Below are positions 1 to 4,071 of a stretch of 11,638 nucleotides of DNA, piece after piece. Position numbers and translations under genes: made by a program. Origin of the DNA: an uncultured Eubacteriales bacterium (GTDB lineage Bacteria; Bacillota; Clostridia; Oscillospirales; Oscillospiraceae); the NCBI GenBank assembly GCA_900549495.1, contig UROL01000051.1, positions 1-11,638 on the forward strand, in the 5' to 3' direction. Positions within the stretch are counted from its first letter, which is position 1. Each line of letters starts with the position of its first letter. A model generated the notes under the pieces. It was not told the DNA's origin. It made no database searches and worked only from the letters and a program-made list of their open reading frames with translations.

Positions 1-31
1 TCGTGGGCTCGGAGATGTGTATAAGAGACAG
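1..31 (+). other. Residual Illumina Nextera (Tn5) adapter, not genomic
   Basis: These bases match the 3' 31 nt of the Nextera read-2 transposase adapter. Bases 13-31 are the complete 19-bp Tn5 mosaic end AGATGTGTATAAGAGACAG, and bases 1-12 (TCGTGGGCTCGG) are the read-2-specific stem. The sequence therefore starts at a tagmentation junction carried untrimmed into the assembly. Translated forward it gives the peptide MCIRDR, a known hallmark of adapter contamination in protein databases. The hydrogenase reading frame becomes genomic exactly at base 32. The match is from memory of the adapter sequence, but it is long and exact. Confidence 0.97.
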
Positions 32-1543
32 GAGCTGGTTAAGCTCCTCTGCCAGGGAACTGAATTCGGATTCCAGGGGGTTTTTCCGGGTGGCGTTCTT
101 CTGCTCCATGGCCACGCCCTTGGCTGCCTGGTCAATGCTGAGCAGGGTTCCCGCTCCGGCGACGCAGCCCCCGGGACAGGCCATGCCCTCTAGCAGGTAG
201 CCGTTGTACCGCCCGATTTTGGCCATGCTCATCAGCTTGCGGCAGTCCCGCAGGCCCTCGGCATTGGCCACCTTGATTTCCATATCCGGGTAGCGCTCGT
301 GGATAATATCCACCACGGCCTGGGCCACGCCACCGGCTACGGCGAAGCCCCGGCCTGCTGCCGTACCGGCGTTCTCAGCATCGGGGGCATCCTCCAGGGT
401 TTCAAAATTCACGTCCTTCGCCTCGAACATGCCCTGCAATTCCTCAAAGGTCAGCACAAAGTCCACATCGGAGCGGATGTTCTCCCGGATGGCCTCCAGC
501 TTCTTGGCGGCGCAGGGGCCGACGAAGACAATTTTGGCCTCCGGCTGCTCCCGCTTCACCATCCGGGCGGTGTAGACCATGGGGGTCAGGGTCATGGAGA
601 TGTTCTTGGCCTGGGCGGGGAAGAGCTTGTGCACCATGGCGTGCCAGGCCGGGCAGCAGGAGGTGGCCATGAAGGGCTGGTTGGCCGGGACGTTTTCCAC
701 AAAGTCCTTGGCCTCCTCCACGGCGCAGATGTCCGCACCGATGGCAACCTCCACCACATCGGCAAAGCCCAGCTGCCGCAGGGCGGATACCAGCTTGGCA
801 AAGGTGACGTCCTTGCCAAACTGCCGGGCAAAGGCCGGGGCAAGAATGGCAATCACCTTGTCCCCCTGCATAATGGAGCGCACCACCTGGTAAATCTGGC
901 CCTTGTCCACAATGGCGCCAAAGGGGCAGCTCACCAGACACTGTCCGCAGGCTACGCATTTCTCCTGATTGATGGTGGCCCGGCCATGCTCGTCCGTCCC
1001 AATGGCATCCATTCCGCAGGCCGCCTGGCAGGGCCGCTCCAGGTGGACAATGGCGTGGTAGGAGCAGGCCTGGGCGCATTTGCCGCAGCGGATGCACTTG
1101 GCCGGGTCGATGCGGCTCTTGCCGTTGACGAAGGTAATGGCCTCCCGGGGGCACACCTGCTGGCAGGAGGCGGCCAGGCAGTTCTGGCACACGTCCGTCA
1201 CCCAGTACCGGTTGGCGGGGCAGGCATGGCAGGCATAGGGGATGATGTTCACCAGGGGCGGCTCATAGTACTGCTGGGCAATGGCGGCATGATCCATGCC
1301 CTCGGTCATCAGGCTCCGGGTCTGCACGCTACGCACGGAAAGGCCCATGGCCAGACGCACCCGCTCACCGGCAATGGCCCGCTCCAGGAAGATGGACTCC
1401 CGGTGCAGGGGCTGGTCGCCGGGGACTATGAGGAAGGGCAAATCCTCTGCCTTTGTATAGTCCTCTCCGGAATAGGCCATTCGGGCCACTTCGGTGAAGA
1501 CTTTCTTTCGAATGTCAGTAATCAGTGACGGAATTCCGCGCAT
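32..1543 (-). CDS. [FeFe] hydrogenase, group B type, ferredoxin-like N-terminus (3' end missing)
   Basis: Cytoplasmic iron-sulfur enzyme expected to interconvert protons plus reduced ferredoxin with H2 during fermentation. The visible 504 codons run from ATG at 1543 to the adapter junction, so only the extreme C-terminus is missing. Residues 105-131 hold a cysteine-rich segment (C105, C108, C119, C122, C127, C131). Residues 150-160 (KCIRCGKCAQAC) and 196-206 (KCVACGQCLVSC) are two 4Fe-4S ferredoxin motifs, with C172 and C176 between them. The H-cluster domain shows L1 TSCCPAW (294-300), L2 GPCAAKK (342-348) and L3 EGMACPGGCVAGAG (452-465). By analogy with clostridial CpI, C297, C344, C456 and C460 would be ligands and C296 the proton-shuttle cysteine. 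GPCAAKK rather than MPCxxKK suggests group B, whose physiological role is poorly known. The start is supported by GGGAGG (1555-1550) six bases upstream and a strong promoter. No maturation genes (hydEFG) are in the window. Confidence 0.92.
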
Positions 1544-1569
1544 GGTAAGCCTCCCAAATATTTTTTTTC

Positions 1570-1598
1570 ATTGTACCAAAGGTTTGAGGAACGGTCAA
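1570..1598 (-). promoter_or_regulatory. Sigma-A-type promoter of the [FeFe] hydrogenase gene
   Basis: On the minus strand, -35 TTGACC (1598-1593) and -10 TACAAT (1575-1570) are separated by exactly 17 bp. The predicted start near 1563 gives a leader of about 20 nt with the Shine-Dalgarno GGGAGG at 1555-1550. Each hexamer is one mismatch from consensus. No operator-like dyad was seen overlapping it. Confidence 0.8.
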
Positions 1599-1614
1599 GA
1601 AAAAATGGTATCTT
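1584..1614 (+). promoter_or_regulatory. Weak candidate promoter of the D-Ala-D-Ala carboxypeptidase gene
   Basis: The best plus-strand candidate before the carboxypeptidase gene is an extended -10 TGGTATCTT (1606-1614). A poor -35 TTGAGG (1584-1589) lies 19 bp upstream. It overlaps the -35 of the divergent hydrogenase promoter, so the two could compete for polymerase. The -35 match and spacing are poor, and the true promoter could be elsewhere in 1600-1645 or use another sigma factor. Confidence 0.3.
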
Positions 1615-1659
1615 TGTCCCGGGGAACACATACACTCCAACCAGAATGGAGGGGTGACA

Positions 1660-2820
1660 ATGAAACGAACCCTGGCGCTGCTTCTCAGCCTGGCGCTGCT
1701 GGCGGGGGTGCTCCCGGGCCGGGCGGCAGCGGTGGATTTGAACCTGAATGCAAAAAGCGCTCTGCTGATGGATGTGGCCACCGGCACGGTGCTGTATGAA
1801 AAAGAGAGCCACACCCGGCTGGCTCCGGCCAGTGTCACCAAGGTGATGACCATGCTGCTGATTATGGAGGCCCTGGATGCGGGAAAAATCCGCCTTACCG
1901 ACCTGGTGACTGCCTCTGAGGCTGCGGCGGCCAAGGGGGGCAGCCAGGTCTATCTGAAGGTGGGGGAGAATATGCCGGTGTCGGATATGCTCAAGGCCAT
2001 TGCCGTGTCCTCGGCCAATGACTGCGCCTGCGCCATGGCGGAGCTGATTGCCGGCAGCGAAAGCGCCTTTGTGGAGCTGATGAACCAGCGGGCAGAGGCG
2101 CTGGGCATGGGGGATACCCATTTTGTCAACTGCACCGGCCTGGATGACGGCCCGGAGGCGGCGCAGCACCGCACCAGCGCCTATGACATTGCCCTGATGT
2201 CCCGGGAACTGCTGAAAAACCACCCGGATATCAAGAAGTATACTACCATTTGGATGGACTCCCTCCGGGACGGCACCTTCGGCCTGTCCAATACCAATAA
2301 GCTCATCCGCTTCTACTCCGGGGCCACGGGGCTGAAAACCGGCTACACCTCCGGCGCAGGCTACTGCCTGTCCGCCACGGCCAAGCGGGAGGGCATGGAG
2401 CTGATTGCCGTGGTGATGGCCTGCGAAACCTCCCAGAAGCGCACGGCGGACTGCAAGGCCCTGCTGGACTACGGCTTCGCCAACTATTCCGTGGTGCGCC
2501 CGGGGCTGAAGGAGGGCCGCACCGTGGCGGTGCATCTGGGCAAGCAGGACAGCGTCCCTGTGGAGCTGGTGGAGCGCCGGGAAATCCTGGTGGACAAGGC
2601 CAAACGCACCAGCCTCAGCGCCAGGGTGGAGCTGGCCCAGGCGGTTCCCGCCCCGGTGGAGAAGGGCCAGCAGGTGGGCACCATCAGCGTGTATTCCGAC
2701 CAGCGGATGCTGATTCAGCTGCCCCTGGTGGCGGCGGAAAGCGTGGCCAAGCTGACCTTCGGCGACGTCTTCGGCATGGTTCTGAGACGCATCTGCATGG
2801 CAAAGCCCGCCGAAAAATGA
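1660..2820 (+). CDS. D-alanyl-D-alanine carboxypeptidase (PBP5/DacF type, peptidase S11)
   Basis: Exported serine peptidase that removes the terminal D-Ala from peptidoglycan pentapeptides, limiting cross-linking. The protein is 386 aa. An N-terminal signal peptide (KR, then a leucine-rich core at residues 4-18) ends in AAA near residue 24. All three penicillin-binding motifs are present: SVTK (S58 nucleophile, K61), SAN (118-120) and KTG (226-228). Residues about 280-370 resemble the PBP5 C-terminal beta domain. The short tail may be an amphipathic membrane anchor. The chosen ATG has GGAGGGG (1648-1654) at good spacing; the in-frame GTG at 1654 lies within that site and is rejected. Family size and order resemble sporulation DacF/DacB, but no sporulation gene adjoins it, so a gene symbol is withheld. 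Transcription appears to be single-gene, ending at the hairpin just after the stop. Confidence 0.95.
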   Translation: MKRTLALLLSLALLAGVLPGRAAAVDLNLNAKSALLMDVATGTVLYEKESHTRLAPASVTKVMTMLLIMEALDAGKIRLTDLVTASEAAAAKGGSQVYLKVGENMPVSDMLKAIAVSSANDCACAMAELIAGSESAFVELMNQRAEALGMGDTHFVNCTGLDDGPEAAQHRTSAYDIALMSRELLKNHPDIKKYTTIWMDSLRDGTFGLSNTNKLIRFYSGATGLKTGYTSGAGYCLSATAKREGMELIAVVMACETSQKRTADCKALLDYGFANYSVVRPGLKEGRTVAVHLGKQDSVPVELVERREILVDKAKRTSLSARVELAQAVPAPVEKGQQVGTISVYSDQRMLIQLPLVAAESVAKLTFGDVFGMVLRRICMAKPAEK

Positions 2821-2822
2821 CG

Positions 2823-2854
2823 AAATCCCCGCTGCACATCGGCAGCGGGGATTT
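2823..2854. terminator. Perfect 13-bp hairpin after the carboxypeptidase gene
   Basis: Bases 2823-2835 (AAATCCCCGCTGC) pair perfectly with 2842-2854 around a 6-nt loop, three bases after the stop codon. The stem's A/T ends give a short U-rich 3' flank on either strand (ATTTCT on plus; GATTTCGTCATTTTT on minus). It is probably a bidirectional intrinsic terminator. The T run is weaker than ideal on the plus strand. Confidence 0.8.
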
Positions 2855-3115
2855 CTGCAAAAGGGATTAGAAAGAAGAAGAGAGGTAGAAAAGAGGGGTT
2901 CTACGCAAAGAAAGGAGACGGCTCACGGCTTCCGCAACCTTTCTGCTATTACCGTACCCCCGGGTTTTGAACGACACATCAAGGAATTGCAAACAATTCA
3001 TAAACAAAACGGTGCTTGTCAGGAGCGGCCCGGTTTGCCGGATTTGTGAGCAAGTGGGGGATTTCCACATTTCTCCGCTATTTTCTGGTTTTCCCGTGCA
3101 ATTTGTTGGAAGCTG
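2855..3115. other. Non-coding stretch, AT-richer, with small hairpins
   Basis: No credible protein gene was found. Long open frames here lack ribosome sites and recognisable composition. Visible structure includes a purine-rich run (about 2861-2898), a GTAGAA/TTCTAC hairpin (2885-2890 with 2899-2904), an AGAAAGG/CCTTTCT hairpin (2909-2915 with 2938-2944), and a GAATTG/CAATTC hairpin with a 4-nt loop (2984-2989 with 2994-2999). A block resembling the toxin ribosome site sits at 2904-2923. It may be upstream control sequence or the remains of an older copy of the toxin cassette. Confidence 0.6.
2904..2923 (+). repeat. Imperfect copy of the toxin ribosome-binding block at 3204-3226
   Basis: CGCAAAGAAAGGAGACGGCT here aligns with 3204-3226. 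Both share CGCAAAGA at the left, AGG in the middle and GACGGCT at the right, with one substitution and a 3-nt length difference in the G-rich centre. At 3227 the block is followed by the toxin ATG; here it is followed by CACGGC and no start codon. Either a decayed duplication or chance; the two blocks are 300 bp apart. Confidence 0.45.
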
Positions 3116-3124
3116 TGTTATGCT
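3116..3124 (+). promoter_or_regulatory. Candidate extended -10 promoter of the toxin mRNA
   Basis: TGTTATGCT fits an extended -10 (TGn followed by TATGCT at 3119-3124). No good -35 lies 16-18 bp upstream (GTGCAA at 3096-3101 is the nearest), so recognition would depend on the extended element. Initiation seven bases downstream would be at G3131, exactly the first base of the 13-nt element repeated in inverse at 3376-3388. That coincidence is the main support for this call. Confidence 0.4.
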
Positions 3125-3158
3125 GCCTTCGGTGCTACCAGTACCCCGGTAGGCGGTT

Positions 3159-3218
3159 CCCCTCGAATCTTTTCGGGGGTGATATCCTTCTTTTGCCCCC
3201 AATCGCAAAGAGAGGGGG
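3159..3218 (+). promoter_or_regulatory. Toxin leader: alternative hairpins around two GGGGGTGA sites
   Basis: The leader contains GGGGGTGA twice: 3175-3182 (no start codon behind it) and 3214-3221 (the ribosome site of the toxin ATG at 3227). CCCC-T-CGAA (3159-3167) folds with TTCGGGGG (3172-3179), an 8-bp stem with one bulge that buries the first copy. CCCCC (3196-3200) can pair with the first G5 run or with 3214-3218, which would hide the toxin ribosome site. This suggests translational control with a decoy or standby site. It was read by eye and not folded computationally. Confidence 0.45.
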
Positions 3219-3226
3219 TGACGGCT

Positions 3227-3316
3227 ATGGATGTTACATGGGAAGGAATTTTTCAATTCTGCCTGGTCATTATTGCTGTCATTACCTTGGTCCGCCAAGA
3301 TAACAAAAAGAGATAA
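3227..3316 (+). CDS. Small hydrophobic peptide, putative type I toxin (holin-like toxin family)
   Basis: A 29-residue peptide starting MDVTWEGIF, with a hydrophobic membrane span (IFQFCLVIIAVITLV, residues 8-22) and a charged, basic C-terminus (RQDNKKR). Short acidic/aromatic head, single span and lysine-rich tail are the pattern of the Firmicutes putative holin-like toxins and of TxpA/BsrG/Fst-type type I toxins, which insert in the membrane and depolarise or disturb the envelope when overproduced. The ATG is preceded by GGGGGTGA (3214-3221). The stop TAA (3314-3316) lies inside the 5' arm of the antisense terminator, so toxin mRNA and antisense RNA overlap from the last codons onward. The family assignment is pattern recognition, not a search. 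It could instead be a regulatory or chaperone-like membrane micropeptide, but the convergent antisense RNA argues for a toxin. Confidence 0.72.
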   Translation: MDVTWEGIFQFCLVIIAVITLVRQDNKKR

Positions 3317-3394
3317 CCGCCCAACTTCTCCCAAAGTAACGGTTATCTCTTAGCAGAATCTTTGGGGAGCCGACCTACTGGCAGCACCCTTTGT
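3303..3394 (-). ncRNA. Predicted antisense RNA antitoxin
   Basis: A minus-strand transcript of about 92 nt is bracketed by a near-consensus promoter (3429-3401) and an intrinsic terminator (3351-3305). It is fully complementary to the last few codons, the stop codon and about 80 nt of the 3' untranslated region of the toxin mRNA, the convergent arrangement seen in txpA/RatA and bsrG/SR4 of Bacillus subtilis. Near its 5' end it carries GGTGCTGCCAGTA, almost identical to the predicted 5' end of the toxin mRNA. CTCCCCAAAG (3369-3360) can also pair with CTTTGGGAG (3336-3328) in the terminator loop, a possible pseudoknot. By family precedent it would promote degradation or block translation of the toxin mRNA. 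Confidence 0.68.
3305..3351 (-). terminator. Intrinsic terminator of the antisense RNA
   Basis: On the minus strand AAGAGATAACCG (3351-3340) pairs perfectly, 12 bp, with 3319-3308 around a 20-nt loop, and is followed by the U tract TTTTTG (3309-3304). On the plus strand the same stem is followed by AGCAGAATC with no U run, so it should stop only the antisense transcript. It contains the stop codon of the toxin gene. Confidence 0.75.
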
Positions 3395-3400
3395 ATCTAT

Positions 3401-3429
3401 ACTATACCCCAATCCGGCCCCTTTGTCAA
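3401..3429 (-). promoter_or_regulatory. Strong promoter of the antisense RNA
   Basis: Minus-strand -35 TTGACA (3429-3424) is a perfect consensus. The -10 TATAGT (3406-3401) has one mismatch, and the spacer is exactly 17 bp. Predicted initiation is around 3394-3396. The -35 overlaps by two bases the left arm of the plus-strand terminator at 3428. The much better match than the toxin promoter fits an antitoxin made in excess. Confidence 0.85.
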
Positions 3430-3458
3430 CTGCTCCGTCCTCTGGCGGGGCAGTTTTT
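3428..3458 (+). terminator. Intrinsic terminator of the toxin mRNA
   Basis: AACTGCTCC (3428-3436) pairs with GGGGCAGTT (3447-3455), nine pairs including one G-U, around a 10-nt loop, followed by a T run (3454-3458). On the minus strand the stem is followed by GACAAAG, so it is directional. With initiation near 3131 it defines a toxin mRNA of about 328 nt. Confidence 0.75.
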
Positions 3459-3503
3459 AAGCAGAAAATCGCCCTGACGGATTTCTTCAATGGGAGAAAA
3501 GCC

Positions 3504-3884
3504 TCAGTCCCATTCCAGCTGGTAGTCGCCGCTGGCGGATTGGAAGCGGAGGGTGAGACGGTAGAATTTCCCCCGCTGCAAGAAAACCGTGGCGGTGGGG
3601 CACTCCCCGCCGAGGGTCAGCACAGGCACGCCGTTGGCGGTGAGCACAGCCCGGACGGAGCCCTGCTGCACATGGCCGGAGAGACGGAAGCTATAGCTGC
3701 GGCTCTCCTTTACCCGGAGAATTCGGTGTATCCTGCCGCTGCACCGGGTAAAGGATGCCCCAAAGCAGTGCTCCCGCCAGCTTCCGCTGCCCACATATAC
3801 CGCCGCTGTCTTAACGGTCACCGGCATCCCCCCAAAAAGATACAGCGCCCCCATTGCCAGCAGCCCTGCCAATACATAGCCCAT
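3504..3884 (-). CDS. Small membrane-anchored protein of unknown function
   Basis: 126 residues; I do not recognise the family. An N-terminal hydrophobic segment (GYVLAGLLAMGALYLF, residues 2-17) without a clear signal-peptidase site suggests a membrane anchor with the rest outside. The remainder, from about residue 20, is rich in alternating V/T/S/R residues and probably beta, ending in the aromatic/acidic YQLEWD. Three cysteines (in EHCFG, TRCSG and GECPT) could include a disulfide. The start is ATG at 3884 with GGAGG (3895-3891) six bases upstream; the in-frame TTG at 3890 abuts that site and is rejected. A near-consensus promoter sits just upstream, so it is probably transcribed alone with a leader of about 18 nt. 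No U-rich terminator was seen after its stop, so readthrough into the antisense RNA region is possible. Promoter, ribosome site and clean start support a real gene. Confidence 0.7.
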   Translation of the reverse strand: MGYVLAGLLAMGALYLFGGMPVTVKTAAVYVGSGSWREHCFGASFTRCSGRIHRILRVKESRSYSFRLSGHVQQGSVRAVLTANGVPVLTLGGECPTATVFLQRGKFYRLTLRFQSASGDYQLEWD

Positions 3885-3908
3885 AAGCAACCTCCTGAAT
3901 TTTAGCCC

Positions 3909-3937
3909 ATTATCTCAGGGAAAGCAGGTTATGTCAA
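3909..3937 (-). promoter_or_regulatory. Promoter of the small membrane-protein gene
   Basis: Minus-strand -35 TTGACA (3937-3932), 17-bp spacer, -10 GATAAT (3914-3909). Predicted initiation near 3902 leaves a very short leader containing GGAGG at 3895-3891. One mismatch in twelve hexamer positions marks it as a strong housekeeping promoter. Confidence 0.82.
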
Positions 3938-4003
3938 ATGAATTTACGGAAAAAAGCCCATATTTTTTTCTGCGCTTTATTTTCCGGAATTGTGGCAATA
4001 CTC

Positions 4004-4032
4004 TTGAATCATGAGCCGATGTTTGCTATAAT
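4004..4032 (+). promoter_or_regulatory. Promoter of the gdpP-rplI-dnaB-tilS-hpt-ftsH run
   Basis: -35 TTGAAT (4004-4009), 17-bp spacer, perfect -10 TATAAT (4027-4032) with an extended TGC in front. Predicted initiation near 4039 gives a leader of about 33 nt before the gdpP start. It is the only strong plus-strand promoter noticed for the six-gene run. Confidence 0.88.
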
Positions 4033-4071
4033 AGCATAGATTATCTTTGCTTGGACAGGGGGGCGCAGCGG

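Larger units (their letters stand above)
3131..3388. repeat. Inverted repeat flanking the toxin gene (3131-3143 and 3376-3388)
   Basis: GGTGCTACCAGTA (3131-3143) is the reverse complement of 3376-3388 with a single mismatch. A plus-strand transcript spanning both could pair its 5' end with its 3' region (12 of 13 positions). The minus-strand antisense RNA carries the same 13-nt sequence near its own 5' end. Such long-range 5'-3' pairing is known in several type I toxin mRNAs; its role here is inference. Confidence 0.6.

Noticed and set aside
299..1528. A 409-codon plus-strand open frame rich in G, H and L
   Set aside because: It is the complement shadow of the hydrogenase gene, whose minus-strand frame has all H-cluster and ferredoxin motifs, a promoter and a ribosome site.
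2967..3303. Plus-strand open frames of about 60 and 95 codons overlapping the toxin leader
   Set aside because: No Shine-Dalgarno at their starts, and they read through the leader hairpins and the toxin ribosome site in another frame.
2867..3334. A 155-codon minus-strand open frame across the intergenic region
   Set aside because: No ribosome site, mixed composition without domain pattern, and it runs antisense through the toxin gene and both RNA structures. It is best explained as a chance open frame.
2823..3458. CRISPR array, tRNA or insertion-sequence remnant in the AT-richer gap
   Set aside because: No regularly spaced repeats, no cloverleaf with a CCA-type acceptor, no transposase fragment and no target-site duplication were seen.
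3423..3905. A 160-codon plus-strand open frame opposite the small membrane-protein gene
   Set aside because: It begins inside the toxin terminator and has no ribosome site. The minus-strand gene has promoter, ribosome site and membrane segment.
4051..4071. Upstream TTG start for gdpP
   Set aside because: It lies before the AGGGGGGC ribosome site that serves GTG 4072 and adds seven residues not expected before the first membrane helix.
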